Counted from the first letter of the stretch, positions 41,534 to 51,284 are shown. The stretch is 64,000 bases of DNA from Rikenellaceae bacterium (GCA_017425655.1 JAFPAT010000013.1:1-64000), one strand, 5' to 3'. Numbers and translations are program-made. The notes: generated from the letters alone by a model not told the origin.

Positions 41534-42865
41534 ATGAACATTGTAAGAGAACATCACGAAGATCTCACCTCGCTTATCCGCGTAACGGTGAGCCAGCCCG
41601 ATTATGCAGAGGCAGTCGAGAAGACCCTCCGCGAGTACAAGCGCAAGGCTAACGTCCCCGGCTTCCGCCCCGGTATGGTGCCTATGGGTATCATCAACAA
41701 AATGTACCGCAAGGGCGTTTTGGCAGAGCAGGCTTATAAGCTCGCCTCGAACGCTTGCTTCGAGTACTTGGAGAAGGAGAATATCGACTTCATCGGCGAC
41801 GTGCTGCCCAGCGACGAGCAGAAGGAGTTCGATTTCGACAATCAGACCGATTTCGAGTTCGTATTCCAGATTGGTGAGGCTCCCGCTATTGATATCAAGC
41901 TTTCGGACAAGGATAAGCTCACTTACTACAATATCGAGATCTCGAAGGAGATGCACGACAACTTCCGTTCGAACTACCTGCGCCGCTTCGGTCGTCTGGT
42001 AGAGGTTGAGACCGTCGAGGCTGACGAGGCTTTGTCGGGTACTTTGGATAACGGCGAGATGCGCGTAGAGGATGCATACGTTGGTCTGATCTCGATGAGC
42101 GATGAGGAGCGTAAGCCTTTCATCGGCAAGAAGGTTGGCGACAAGATGTCGGTTAATGTAAACGAGTTGTTCAAGAGCGAGTCGCAGCGTGCAGCTATTC
42201 TTGGCGTTAAGGCAGAGGAGTTGGCAGAGATTAAGCCCGAGTTCGAGTTGGAGATCACCAAGATCCGTCGTTTTGCAGAGCCCGAATTGAATGAGGAATT
42301 CTTCAAGATGGCTTTCCCCGATGGTAAGGTTACCGACGAGAAGGGTTTGGATGAGTTCATCGACGCACAGATCGCTGGCGATTTGAAGCGCGATAGCGAT
42401 TACCTGTTCGTTCAGCATATGCGCGAGATGTTGGTTAAGAAGGCCGATATGAAGTTGCCCGAGGCATTCTTGAAGCATTGGTTGTTCGTAATCAACGAGG
42501 GTAAGTTCTCGATGGAGGATATCGAGAAGGACTTTGCTGGTTTCTTGAAGATGTACGAGTGGAGCCTGATCCAGAAGCATTACGCAAAGGAGCTCGATTT
42601 GAAGGTTACCGAGGAGGAGGCTTTGCAGGAGGCAAAGGCTTTGGCTGCAATGCAGTTCGCACAGTACGGTATGGCTTCGGCTCCCGAGGATATGCTGACT
42701 AACTATGGCCGCTCGATTTTGGAGAACAAGCAGGAGGCTGCAAAGATCTACGATAAGCTCTATGAGTCGAAGATCGTTGAGGCTCTGCGCGAGCAGGTTA
42801 AGGTTTCGAACAAGAAGGTTTCGACCGAGGAGTTCGGTAAGATCGTTGAGAAGCTCAACGCCTAA
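41534..42865 (+). CDS. tig: Trigger factor (ribosome-associated chaperone)
   Basis: A chaperone that meets nascent chains at the ribosome exit. The 443-residue protein has the N-terminal ribosome-binding domain with the signature PGFRPGMVPMGIINKMYRKG near residues 42-61 (the family motif is GFRxGxxP), a degenerate FKBP-like middle (about 150-240), and a long helical C-terminal cradle. It is followed by clpP and clpX, the classic tig-clpP-clpX order, though a hairpin and a 193-base gap separate tig from clpP. Confidence 0.96.
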   Translation: MNIVREHHEDLTSLIRVTVSQPDYAEAVEKTLREYKRKANVPGFRPGMVPMGIINKMYRKGVLAEQAYKLASNACFEYLEKENIDFIGDVLPSDEQKEFDFDNQTDFEFVFQIGEAPAIDIKLSDKDKLTYYNIEISKEMHDNFRSNYLRRFGRLVEVETVEADEALSGTLDNGEMRVEDAYVGLISMSDEERKPFIGKKVGDKMSVNVNELFKSESQRAAILGVKAEELAEIKPEFELEITKIRRFAEPELNEEFFKMAFPDGKVTDEKGLDEFIDAQIAGDLKRDSDYLFVQHMREMLVKKADMKLPEAFLKHWLFVINEGKFSMEDIEKDFAGFLKMYEWSLIQKHYAKELDLKVTEEEALQEAKALAAMQFAQYGMASAPEDMLTNYGRSILENKQEAAKIYDKLYESKIVEALREQVKVSNKKVSTEEFGKIVEKLNA

Positions 42866-42928
42866 ATTATCGAACGCTGCCGCTTGACCCTGTCTGACGG
42901 CAGGTATGCCGAGCGGAAAATCTACTTT

Positions 42929-42982
42929 AAGACTCCGTAAGGATTGATTTTTGCATAAAGATCGGTGCTTATGGAGTCTTTT
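42929..42982 (+). terminator. Long-loop terminator after tig
   Basis: A 13-bp stem AAGACTCCGTAAG (42929-42941) / CTTATGGAGTCTT (42968-42980) with one G-T pair, a 26-base loop and a short T run. It may attenuate read-through into clpP rather than stop it fully. Confidence 0.65.
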
Positions 42983-43058
42983 GTTACGATGACAATATAA
43001 CAGCTTGTAACGACGACGATTATAACGAGTGTTACGAGAACGATATAACAACGAGTAT

Positions 43059-43733
43059 ATGAAAAACGAATTCGAAAAATATGCAATGGGCCATATGGGA
43101 ATTTCGAGTCTGAAACTCCATAATTTCCAGTCGGTTGCACAGGGCTACGTCTCGCCTACGATCATCGAGGAGCGACAGTTGAATGTGGCTACGATGGATG
43201 TCTTTTCGCGTTTGATGATGGATCGAATCATCTTCCTCGGAGCTCCGATCTATGACGATGCTGCGAATATTATTCAGGCGCAGTTGCTCTTCTTGGAGTC
43301 GGTTGATCCCGATAAGGATATTCAGATCTATGTCAATTCGCCCGGTGGATCGGTTTCGGCAGGTTTGGGTATCTACGACACTATGCAGTTGGTTGCCCCC
43401 GACGTGGCGACGATTTGTACGGGTATGGCTGCATCGATGGGTGCTGTGCTGCTTGCAGCTGGTGCTGCGGGTAAGCGTTCGGCATTGCCCCATTCGCGCG
43501 TGATGATCCATCAGCCTCTGGGTGGTACGCAGGGTCAGGCTTCGGATATCGAGATTACGGCGCGTGAGATTCTGCGAACGAAGCGCGAGTTGTATGATAT
43601 TTTGTCGTTGCATACGGGTCAGACAATCAAGAAGATCGAGCGCGATGCCGATCGTGATTATTGGCTTTCGGCCGAGGAGGCAAAGGCTTATGGCTTGATT
43701 GACGAGGTGTTGTCAAAGCGCGAGAAGCGTTAA
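43059..43733 (+). CDS. clpP: ATP-dependent Clp protease proteolytic subunit ClpP
   Basis: The barrel-shaped serine peptidase that degrades proteins fed by ClpX. I start it at [13 protein letters not shown], giving 224 residues; a TTG ten codons upstream lies in repetitive leader sequence. Ser126 ([11 protein letters not shown]) and His151 (SRVMIHQP) of the triad are visible, with the usual Asp further on. The N terminus is about 20 residues longer than the mature E. coli form and may be a propeptide. clpX follows after 21 bases. Confidence 0.97.
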   Translation: MKNEFEKYAMGHMGISSLKLHNFQSVAQGYVSPTIIEERQLNVATMDVFSRLMMDRIIFLGAPIYDDAANIIQAQLLFLESVDPDKDIQIYVNSPGGSVSAGLGIYDTMQLVAPDVATICTGMAASMGAVLLAAGAAGKRSALPHSRVMIHQPLGGTQGQASDIEITAREILRTKRELYDILSLHTGQTIKKIERDADRDYWLSAEEAKAYGLIDEVLSKREKR

Positions 43734-43754
43734 TGCGAAACAGATAGACAAAAA

Positions 43755-45023
43755 ATGGGAAAAAACAATAAGGCATATAACGGCGAAGATTGTTGCTCGT
43801 TCTGCGGTGCGCCTCGTTCGGAGGTTGAACTTCTATTTTCGGGTCGTGCAGGTGCGAATATCTGTAACAAATGTATCGAACAGGGTCATTTGATTCTGCA
43901 CGAAAACGATGATGAAAAACGTGGTCCGCAGAAGGTCGATAACCTCGATATGAAGGAGCTGATCAAGCCGGCCGAGATTAAGGCATTTCTGGATCAGTAT
44001 GTAATTGGTCAAGATGCCGCAAAACGATATATGTCAGTGGCGGTCTATAACCATTACAAGCGTTTGGTTGCCGCTTCGGACAAGCAGAGCGATGTCGAGA
44101 TCGATAAATCGAATATCATTCTCGTAGGTCCTACGGGTACGGGTAAAACGTTGATGGCTCGCACGATAGCTCGACTGCTGGATGTTCCTTTTACGATTGT
44201 CGATGCTACGGTGCTGACCGAAGCAGGCTACGTGGGCGAGGATGTCGAGGGTATCCTGACTCGTCTGTTGCAGGTGGCAGATTACAATGTTGCAAAGGCG
44301 GAACGCGGTATCGTTTTTATCGATGAGGTAGATAAGATTGCCCGCAAGAGCGACAACCCATCGATTACGCGCGATGTATCGGGCGAGGGTGTGCAGCAGG
44401 CACTGTTGAAGATTTTGGAGGGTACGACTGTGAATGTTCCTCCACAGGGCGGTCGTAAGCACCCCGACCAGAAATTTATTCAGGTCAATACGGCAAATAT
44501 TCTCTTTATCTGCGGTGGCGCATTTGACGGCATAGAGAAGAAGATTGCCCAGCGATTGAACACTCGTGCAATGGGTTATGGTCGTGTGCAAGAGGCACAG
44601 ATCGACCGTAACAATCTGATGCAATACATTATGCCACAGGATTTGAAGGCCTTTGGTCTGATCCCCGAGTTGGTCGGTCGAGTGCCCGTTTTGACCTATA
44701 TGGAGCCACTTGGCCGTGATGCCTTGCGAAAGATTCTCACCGAGCCGAAGAATGCCATCGTGCGTCAGTATAAGCGTCTGTTTGAACTTGACGGAGTCCG
44801 TTTGGAGTTCGAAGAGGCTGCTCTGGATCTGATTGTAGATAAAGCAGTTGAGTATAAACTTGGAGCACGAGGTCTGCGTTCGATTTGCGAGGCCGTGATG
44901 ATGGATACAATGTTCGAAGTTCCGTCGGATAAGGAGCGTAAGGAATTTGTCGTAACGCTTGACTATGCTCGTGAAAAGATCGAGCGTACAGCTGCCCAAA
45001 CGGCACTTCGACAGGTCGGATAG
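43755..45023 (+). CDS. clpX: ATP-dependent unfoldase ClpX
   Basis: The AAA+ unfoldase partner of ClpP, 422 residues. The N-terminal zinc-binding domain has four cysteines (C14, C17, C37, C40). Walker A GPTGTGKT lies at about 125-132 and Walker [11 protein letters not shown] at about 190. The pore loop GYVGEDVE and sensor 2 LGARGLR are present. It is translated closely behind clpP and ends in a terminator whose loop contains part of the transketolase promoter. Confidence 0.98.
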   Translation: MGKNNKAYNGEDCCSFCGAPRSEVELLFSGRAGANICNKCIEQGHLILHENDDEKRGPQKVDNLDMKELIKPAEIKAFLDQYVIGQDAAKRYMSVAVYNHYKRLVAASDKQSDVEIDKSNIILVGPTGTGKTLMARTIARLLDVPFTIVDATVLTEAGYVGEDVEGILTRLLQVADYNVAKAERGIVFIDEVDKIARKSDNPSITRDVSGEGVQQALLKILEGTTVNVPPQGGRKHPDQKFIQVNTANILFICGGAFDGIEKKIAQRLNTRAMGYGRVQEAQIDRNNLMQYIMPQDLKAFGLIPELVGRVPVLTYMEPLGRDALRKILTEPKNAIVRQYKRLFELDGVRLEFEEAALDLIVDKAVEYKLGARGLRSICEAVMMDTMFEVPSDKERKEFVVTLDYAREKIERTAAQTALRQVG

Positions 45024-45089
45024 AGCTCTCTGCAAGCGAAGTATCTGCACCGATCGACAGATAGTTAATAGATTGTCGAAAAATGATAG

Positions 45090-45119
45090 ACGTAAGTTCT
45101 TTGGGACTTACGTTTTTTT
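45090..45119 (+). terminator. Terminator of clpP-clpX
   Basis: ACGTAAGT (45090-45097) pairs with ACTTACGT (45106-45113), then a T run. Confidence 0.88.
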
Positions 45120-45129
45120 ATTATATTTG
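45100..45129 (+). promoter_or_regulatory. Transketolase promoter nested in the clpX terminator
   Basis: -33 TTTG (45100-45103) lies in the terminator loop. After an 18-base spacer comes -7 TATATTTG (45122-45129). The leader is about 128 bases. Confidence 0.6.
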
Positions 45130-45263
45130 TATTTGGAATGTGGGATAATGGATTTGCATAATCCGTATCTGTCAACATACCAATAAGATATAAATATAAT
45201 GCCAATAAAATGCCTCGAAATTGAGGCCGCGACGGTTAGAATAATATCTAAAAAAATATAACA

Positions 45264-47297
45264 ATGGGAAGAAATCAAATGAATGCAGCAGCCGATAACA
45301 TTCGTGTTTTGACTGCGGCTATGGTCGAAAAGGCTAAATCGGGCCATCCGGGCGGTGCAATGGGTGGTGCAGACTTTGTCAATGTACTCTATTCGGAGTT
45401 CCTGCGCTACGATCCCGACAATACGGCTTATCCGTTCCGCGATCGCTTTTTCCTCGATCCGGGTCATATGTCGCCTATGCTGTATGGTGTTTTGGCATTG
45501 GCGGGCCATTTCTCGATGGATGAATTGCGCGATTTTCGTCAGTGGGGTAGCGTAACTCCCGGCCATCCTGAACTTAACGTAGCTCGTTGCGTTGAGAATT
45601 CTTCGGGCCCTCTTGGTCAGGGCCACGCAATGGCTATCGGTGCCGCTATCGCAGAGCGTTTCATTGCAACACGTTTCGGTGAGTGGGCGGCTCACAAAAC
45701 CTACGCTTATATCTCTGATGGCGGTATCCAGGAGGAGGTTTCGCAGGGTGTTGGTCGCTTGGCCGGCCACCTCGGTTTGAATAACCTGATTATGTACTAC
45801 GACGCCAATAACGTACAGCTCTCGACAACCGTTGAGGAGGTCGATACCGAGGATATCGTAGCAAAATATGAGGCTTGGGGTTGGCGCGTTTTGAGCATTG
45901 ACGGCCACTCGGTTGAGCAGATTCGTGAGGCGTTGAAGGTAGCAAACGAAGAGAAAGAGCGCCCCACGCTGATCGTTGGTAAGACCATTATGGGTAAGGG
46001 CGCTGTTGGTGCCGATGGTTCGAGCCGCGAGAATTTGGTTTCGACTCACGGTCAGCCTTTGAGCAAGGCTGGCGTTGATGTAGCCGCAACGATTAAGGGC
46101 TTGGGCGGTGATCCCGAGGATCCGTTCCAGATCTTCCCCGAGGCTGCAGAACTCTATGCAAAGCGTCGCGAGGAGTTGCGCGCGTGGGCAGCAGAGCACA
46201 AGGCTGTTGGTGAGGCTTGGAGCAAGGAGAATCCCGAGGAGGCTGCGAAGTTGGAGGCATTCTTCTCGAACAAACTGCCCGAAATCGATTACTCGACTAT
46301 TAAGGTCGGCGAGGGTGTTGCAACACGTGTAGCATCGGCCGCAGTGCTTGGTGAGTATTCGGAAAAGGTTGAGAATATGATCGTTATGTCAGCCGATTTG
46401 AGTAATTCGGACCGTACTGACGGCTTCTTGAAACATACACATCCGATCGTGAAGGGCGACTTCTCGGGTCGTTTCCTCCATATGGGCGTTAGCGAGCTTA
46501 CGATGGCTTGCGTGATGAACGGTATGGCTCTGCACGGTGGCGTAATCCCCGTTGGCGGTACCTTCTTCGTTTTCTCGGATTATATGAAGCCCGCAATTCG
46601 TATGTCGGCATTGATGCGCCTGCACGTTGTCTTTGTTTGGACTCACGACTCGTTCCGCGTAGGTGAGGATGGTCCTACCCATCAGCCCGTTGAGCACGAG
46701 ATGCAGATCCGTCTGTTGGAACACCTGCACAATCATCGTGGCGAGCGTTCGATGGTTGTTCTGCGCCCCGCAGATTCGGCCGAGGCTATCGCATCGTGGA
46801 AGGTTGCATTGGAGGAGGAGCGTCCTGTTGGTTTGATCTTCTCGCGCCAGAATGTTGATGATGTTCCCGCAATGGGCGAGAGCCGTTTCGATGAGGCTAT
46901 GGCGGAGATCAAGCATGGTGGTTATGTGGTTGCAGATTGCGAGGGTACGCCCGATGTTGTGATGGTTGCAAGTGGTTCGGAGGTTTCGACTCTAATCGCA
47001 GGTGCGGCGAAGTTGCGCGAAGAGGGTATTAAGACCCGCGTAGTTTCGGCACCGAGCGAGGCTCTGTTCTTCGATCAGCCGGTTGAGTATCGCAACGAGG
47101 TTCTGCCCGAGGGTATTGTACGTTACGGCTTGACTTCGGGTCTGCCTATGACCTTGCAAACTCTGGTTGGTCTTACAGGTAAGATTCACGGTCTGGATCA
47201 CTTCGGATATTCGGCTCCTTTCAAGGTGCTTGACGAGAAGTTTGGTTTCTCGGGTGAGACCGTTTATAAGGAGGTTAAGGAGATGTTGGGCCGATAG
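45264..47297 (+). CDS. tkt: Transketolase
   Basis: A thiamine-diphosphate enzyme of the non-oxidative pentose phosphate pathway, moving two-carbon units between sugar phosphates. The 677-residue chain has the N-terminal TPP domain (AKSGHPGGAMGGAD, about 25-38; LGQGHAMAIG), a pyrimidine-binding middle domain (VFVWTHDSFRVGEDGPTHQP) and a C-terminal domain. The cofactor motif reads SDGGIQEE (151-158) instead of the usual GDGxxxEG, which I believe is a lineage variant. Substrate-binding His residues appear intact. Monocistronic, with its own promoter and a hairpin after it. Confidence 0.96.
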   Translation: MGRNQMNAAADNIRVLTAAMVEKAKSGHPGGAMGGADFVNVLYSEFLRYDPDNTAYPFRDRFFLDPGHMSPMLYGVLALAGHFSMDELRDFRQWGSVTPGHPELNVARCVENSSGPLGQGHAMAIGAAIAERFIATRFGEWAAHKTYAYISDGGIQEEVSQGVGRLAGHLGLNNLIMYYDANNVQLSTTVEEVDTEDIVAKYEAWGWRVLSIDGHSVEQIREALKVANEEKERPTLIVGKTIMGKGAVGADGSSRENLVSTHGQPLSKAGVDVAATIKGLGGDPEDPFQIFPEAAELYAKRREELRAWAAEHKAVGEAWSKENPEEAAKLEAFFSNKLPEIDYSTIKVGEGVATRVASAAVLGEYSEKVENMIVMSADLSNSDRTDGFLKHTHPIVKGDFSGRFLHMGVSELTMACVMNGMALHGGVIPVGGTFFVFSDYMKPAIRMSALMRLHVVFVWTHDSFRVGEDGPTHQPVEHEMQIRLLEHLHNHRGERSMVVLRPADSAEAIASWKVALEEERPVGLIFSRQNVDDVPAMGESRFDEAMAEIKHGGYVVADCEGTPDVVMVASGSEVSTLIAGAAKLREEGIKTRVVSAPSEALFFDQPVEYRNEVLPEGIVRYGLTSGLPMTLQTLVGLTGKIHGLDHFGYSAPFKVLDEKFGFSGETVYKEVKEMLGR

Positions 47298-47320
47298 TTT
47301 TCGGCAAACAATAATTGATG

Positions 47321-47356
47321 ATAGGTACCGATTCGCGTGCGGGTCGGTACCTATTT
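47321..47356 (+). terminator. Hairpin after transketolase
   Basis: Perfect 11-bp stem ATAGGTACCGA (47321-47331) / TCGGTACCTAT (47344-47354). The T run after it is weak, so termination may be partial. It lies 31 bases upstream of the araC-type start. Confidence 0.6.
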
Positions 47357-47386
47357 AGTAATACGAAAAAAACTAATCAAGAGGTA

Positions 47387-48343
47387 ATGCACAATCAGAA
47401 ACCAAATGGTTGCCCATTCCACGCAGCGATGAATGTTGAGGGTGAAGCGACGGCTCGCGTGTCGCATCCGCACGATATTACGGGTGCTCCATCGGCTATG
47501 GCGGCACGTTTGGCTATGGCTGTGGGCGGTTTCCCGTTGCGCCTGCGCCGTCTTGATGCCCCCGACTCGCGCATCGAGTCGCCTTCTCCACCGATGCGTG
47601 CGCCGATACATACCTTCTTGTGTTTGGAATGTGGCGAGGCGATGATCGCGGTGGGAGAGGAACGACTTTTACTACACGCAGGCGAATGTGCTTTAATTCC
47701 TGCGGGTCAGTCGTTTGCAGTGCTCTACTATCATAATTGCGTCGGATATATGGGTGGCTTTGCTGTCGAACTATTGAGCGAAGGTCAGGTCGGAAATGTA
47801 ATGCGTCGTTCGGAGTCATTGCGCGGTTGGAAGATGGTTCGAGCTACCTTCGGTGAGAACGAAATTCGCTTTGTGGCAACGATCCTCGAACGTCTGGATG
47901 CCGAGTGTAGAACGGAGCGAAATGTAGAGATTGTGCGTGCCTACCTCGCAGCATTTGTGGCTGAAATTGATCGCCGTTCGGTGGCAATGCATAGCCTGAA
48001 GAGTGAATCGGGTGAGGGGTTGAGCGACCGCTTTGTGGCGATGGTTTTCGAGGCTTCGGATCGTCGCGCGAGCATTGGTGATTATGCCGAGCGTTTGGGC
48101 GTGAGTGCAGGTACGCTCTATCGAGCTGTTAAGCGTTCGACGGGTAAGACCCCATTGGCTTGGATTGACGAGGCTGTGGTGTCGGAAGCAAAGGCTCTAT
48201 TGAGCCATACTGACTTGACGGTCAATGAGATCGCGGCGAGAGTCGGGATCCTTGATCCGAGCTATTTCTCGCGATTCTTCCGTAAGCAGGTGGGTTTGAC
48301 ACCGATAGACTTCCGCGAGAAGATGAAAAAATCCCACCAATAA
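47387..48343 (+). CDS. AraC-family transcriptional regulator
   Basis: A 318-residue one-component regulator. I start it at MHNQKPNGCPF, which follows GAGGT; an in-frame ATG 24 codons upstream lies within the hairpin after transketolase. The N-terminal half (about 70-140) is a cupin-like sensor (CGEAMIAVGEERLLLHAGEC, LIPAGQSFAVLY). The C-terminal double helix-turn-helix spans about 225-318 (YAERLGVSAGTLYRAVKRST and VNEIAARVGILDPSYFSRFF). It sits 73 bases before a TonB receptor and a calycin-like lipoprotein, so it probably controls them. Confidence 0.92.
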   Translation: MHNQKPNGCPFHAAMNVEGEATARVSHPHDITGAPSAMAARLAMAVGGFPLRLRRLDAPDSRIESPSPPMRAPIHTFLCLECGEAMIAVGEERLLLHAGECALIPAGQSFAVLYYHNCVGYMGGFAVELLSEGQVGNVMRRSESLRGWKMVRATFGENEIRFVATILERLDAECRTERNVEIVRAYLAAFVAEIDRRSVAMHSLKSESGEGLSDRFVAMVFEASDRRASIGDYAERLGVSAGTLYRAVKRSTGKTPLAWIDEAVVSEAKALLSHTDLTVNEIAARVGILDPSYFSRFFRKQVGLTPIDFREKMKKSHQ

Positions 48344-48378
48344 TAACTATCGTCCTATCATTTTGCGACGGTGTGCCG

Positions 48379-48386
48379 TACCTTTG
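48379..48386 (+). promoter_or_regulatory. Candidate -7 element of the TonB-receptor gene
   Basis: TACCTTTG fits TAnnTTTG, about 31 bases before the receptor start. No well-placed TTG precedes it, which would suit activator-dependent transcription by the AraC-type protein. Confidence 0.45.
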
Positions 48387-48416
48387 TATCGTTAAAGGAG
48401 TATCCCTACTTTTACG

Positions 48417-50711
48417 ATGCGAATAATTCTTACTATCATATCACTTTTGGCAGCGTCAGATCTTATTGCTACGCCTGCTGTTATGCCCATATCTTCCTCG
48501 GTCGTCTCTTCTGTTGCGACCGATACTACACATCTCGAAGTCGTTGAGGATGAGTTTGTAGAGGTTGTTGCTACGATGTCGCAAATCAAGCAGCAGGGTC
48601 TGTTTGAAAATAGCGTTGCTGCAACAAATATCTTTATGCAGGATGCCGAGCGTGAGAAGATTGATGATATGCGCTCGATGTCGAGCTATGCTCCCAATTT
48701 CTTTGTCCCCGATTATGGTTCGCGTATGACCTCGTCAATCTATATGCGCGGTATGGGTGCGCGTATTGATCAGCCTGCTGTGGGACTCTATATTGATGAT
48801 GTCCCGGTGCTGAATAAAAATGCATTTGATTTCGATGTGCTTGATATTCGCAGTATTAAGTTGCTGCGAGGACCGCAAAGTACGCTCTATGGTCGTAATA
48901 CGATGGCGGGTGTTATGGATGTGCGAACTCTGTCGCCCATCTTCTATACGGGTACGCGCCTTGCTGCCGAATATGCTACGGCTAATTCGGTGAAGGTCAA
49001 TGCATCGCACTATCAGCGTTTTGGTGAGCATTTTGGATTGTCGCTTGGTGGTTACTATCGCCATACAGACGGAATGTTTACGAATGACTACGACGGCGAA
49101 CTACTCGATTGGGAGAATGGTGGTGGCGGTCGTGCGAAATTAGAGTGGCATAAAGATGCTCTGTCGCTGACCAATACTTTTTCGGTCGATGCGGTCAATC
49201 AGGGCGGTTGGCCCTATCGTCTGATCGGCGAAGACGGCGAAAAACTTACAACGAATTATAACGATCCGAGTAACTATACGCGCCTCTCGTTGAGCGATGC
49301 GGTGCGAGTGGTATATATGGGTGAAAATTATGCACTTACGAGCGTAACTTCGTGGTCTTATTTGGATGATTGTATGACTCTTGATCAGGATTTTACGCCG
49401 CGTTCGATGTTCACTTTGCAACAGGCGCAGCGCGAACATACACTGACCGAAGAGGTGGTTGTTAAGTACGATCCCACGCAACGCTATTCAGCGCGATTTG
49501 GCGCATTTGGATTCTATAAGCAGCTCAATATGTCGGCTCCTGTGCGATTCAAACGCGACGGTATCGATGACCTGATTTTAGCAAATGCCAATAAGGGTAT
49601 CCAGATGATGTTCCCTGACCACGCTATTCTATTCGAGGAGGATGAGTTCGATATTTCGAGCGACTTCCGCAATCCGACGTGGGGTGCGGCTTTGTACCAT
49701 ACTTCGGAGGTGAAATTGGGCCGTTGGTCATTTGGCGCGGGTGTGCGTTTCGATTATGAATCTTCAACGCTCAACTATAATAGCAATGCGTTGATTCACT
49801 ATCGTTTTACGATGACAATGCCTCGATTTAAGGAGCTTAAATCGACCTTCGTAGGCAAGAATCGCAAATCATTCTTTGAGGTCTTGCCGCGCGTGTCGGT
49901 AAATTACAATGCACCTCAATTCAATGCGTATGCCACTGTCTCAAAGGGTTATAAGGCGGGTGGATTCAATACGCAGATCTTCTCGGATATTCTCCAAAAC
50001 CGAATGATGAATGACTTGATGGCGGATTTGGGAGTCTATCTCGATCAGACGGGACCGAGCTACGATACGGCCGAAGCTACGGGCTACAAACCCGAGCATA
50101 GCTGGAACTATGAGGTGGGTGCGAGCTATACTCCAACGCCGAAATTTGTAGCCGAGCTATCGTTGTTCTATATCGATTGTCGCGATCAGCAGTTGACGGT
50201 CTTTCCGGCGGGTAAATCGACGGGTCGTATGATGACAAATGCCGGTCGCACACGCAGTTACGGTGTTGAGGCGACAATCGATTGGTGGCCGATGAAGAAT
50301 CTCGATCTGCGCGCAGCCTACGGCTATACCAATGCTCGTTTCTTGAAGTATAATGACGGCAATAACGACTATCGAGGTCGCTATGTGCCTTATGCTCCGC
50401 AACATACGTTGTCTTTGAGTGGCGACTATACGTGGCATATCAACCGAACGCTGGACCGTGTGCGTCTGCATGCCGATTGGCGTGGCGCGGGGCGTATATA
50501 TTGGGATGAGGCGAATCGGTATAGTCAGCCCTTCTATGGCTTGTTGGGTGCGTCGGTTGCACTTGATTTCAATCGTTTGACGGTTGAAGTGTGGGGGCGC
50601 AACTTGACGGGCACGGAGTATGATACGTTCTACTTTGTGTCAGTGGGTAATGCCTTTATGCAGAGTGGCCGTCCGCGCCAACTTGGAGCGAAATTATCGT
50701 TTGATTTTTAA
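48417..50711 (+). CDS. TonB-dependent receptor (siderophore/metal-type)
   Basis: A 764-residue outer-membrane importer of classic TonB-receptor size, without a carboxypeptidase-like domain. A signal peptide (about 1-20) is followed by a linker with a possible TonB-box-like VEVVATM (about 48-54), a plug (about 60-170: SSIYMRGMGARIDQPAVGLY, LLRGPQSTLYGRNTMAGVMD) and a barrel ending in LSFDF. The LYGRNTxAG plug motif is common in iron- or vitamin-type receptors. It is probably controlled by the AraC protein and co-transcribed with the small lipoprotein 21 bases downstream. The ligand is not determined. Confidence 0.93.
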   Translation: MRIILTIISLLAASDLIATPAVMPISSSVVSSVATDTTHLEVVEDEFVEVVATMSQIKQQGLFENSVAATNIFMQDAEREKIDDMRSMSSYAPNFFVPDYGSRMTSSIYMRGMGARIDQPAVGLYIDDVPVLNKNAFDFDVLDIRSIKLLRGPQSTLYGRNTMAGVMDVRTLSPIFYTGTRLAAEYATANSVKVNASHYQRFGEHFGLSLGGYYRHTDGMFTNDYDGELLDWENGGGGRAKLEWHKDALSLTNTFSVDAVNQGGWPYRLIGEDGEKLTTNYNDPSNYTRLSLSDAVRVVYMGENYALTSVTSWSYLDDCMTLDQDFTPRSMFTLQQAQREHTLTEEVVVKYDPTQRYSARFGAFGFYKQLNMSAPVRFKRDGIDDLILANANKGIQMMFPDHAILFEEDEFDISSDFRNPTWGAALYHTSEVKLGRWSFGAGVRFDYESSTLNYNSNALIHYRFTMTMPRFKELKSTFVGKNRKSFFEVLPRVSVNYNAPQFNAYATVSKGYKAGGFNTQIFSDILQNRMMNDLMADLGVYLDQTGPSYDTAEATGYKPEHSWNYEVGASYTPTPKFVAELSLFYIDCRDQQLTVFPAGKSTGRMMTNAGRTRSYGVEATIDWWPMKNLDLRAAYGYTNARFLKYNDGNNDYRGRYVPYAPQHTLSLSGDYTWHINRTLDRVRLHADWRGAGRIYWDEANRYSQPFYGLLGASVALDFNRLTVEVWGRNLTGTEYDTFYFVSVGNAFMQSGRPRQLGAKLSFDF

Positions 50712-50732
50712 CCATTTAAAACCTAATAAAGT

Positions 50733-51197
50733 ATGAAAATTTTTAAGATTTTTGCACTCGCAGCGATGATGTTCGGTATGGTCGCTTGCGACAACACTAC
50801 CACTCCCGAGGAGGTAGTTGATATGGACGCTCCGACCGCCTATGTTGGTACAGTTTCGGTGGTTGTTGCCGGTCAGACGGTGCCGACTCCCGATAGCCTG
50901 ATTGAGATCGTTCCCTCGCAGGACGGTAAATCGTTCAGCATTGTATTCAAGAAGATTAAGTTTGTTCCCGCGATGCCCGCGCTGGATATTACGATTCCGA
51001 CGGTCAACTTCACGGTTACCGATGGTGCGATTAATTTGGTGGCTGATGGTATTATTCCTCTCTGTATGGGTGGTGAATTCCCCAATTATATCGTAACGGC
51101 ATTGAAGGGTACGATCACGGCAACTTCGATCGATTTGTCGTTGAAGTTTGGTGATTTCGAAACCTCGTTCAAGGGCACGGTTCAGACTAACGCATAG
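50733..51197 (+). CDS. Calycin-like domain lipoprotein
   Basis: A 154-residue lipoprotein, lipobox MVAC (Cys19). The mature part is an all-beta domain with a hydrophobic strand pattern (TAYVGTVSVVVAGQTV, KSFSIVFKKIKFVPAMPALD, TVNFTVTDGAINLVADGIIP) that matches the Bacteroidetes calycin-like family. Members are small beta-barrels thought to bind hydrophobic or haem-like ligands. It is the last gene of the AraC/TonB-receptor cassette and could hand a ligand to the receptor. Function is inferred from context. Confidence 0.78.
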   Translation: MKIFKIFALAAMMFGMVACDNTTTPEEVVDMDAPTAYVGTVSVVVAGQTVPTPDSLIEIVPSQDGKSFSIVFKKIKFVPAMPALDITIPTVNFTVTDGAINLVADGIIPLCMGGEFPNYIVTALKGTITATSIDLSLKFGDFETSFKGTVQTNA

Positions 51198-51220
51198 TCG
51201 GTTACGTCGATCCGATAACT

Positions 51221-51254
51221 AAAAATCCGCTCCCGATCGGGGGCGGATTTTTTT
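51221..51254. terminator. Bidirectional terminator between the calycin-like gene and rlmH
   Basis: AAAAATCCGCTCCCG (51221-51235) pairs with CGGGGGCGGATTTTT (51238-51252) with one G-T pair, flanked by A and T runs. Confidence 0.9.
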
Positions 51255-51284
51255 GTTGCTTCATATCAAATTTGTAAATGAAAT

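Noticed and set aside
47315..47386. Longer start for the AraC-family gene
   Set aside because: The extra 24 codons lie in the hairpin after transketolase, and a better start with GAGGT in front occurs at 47387.
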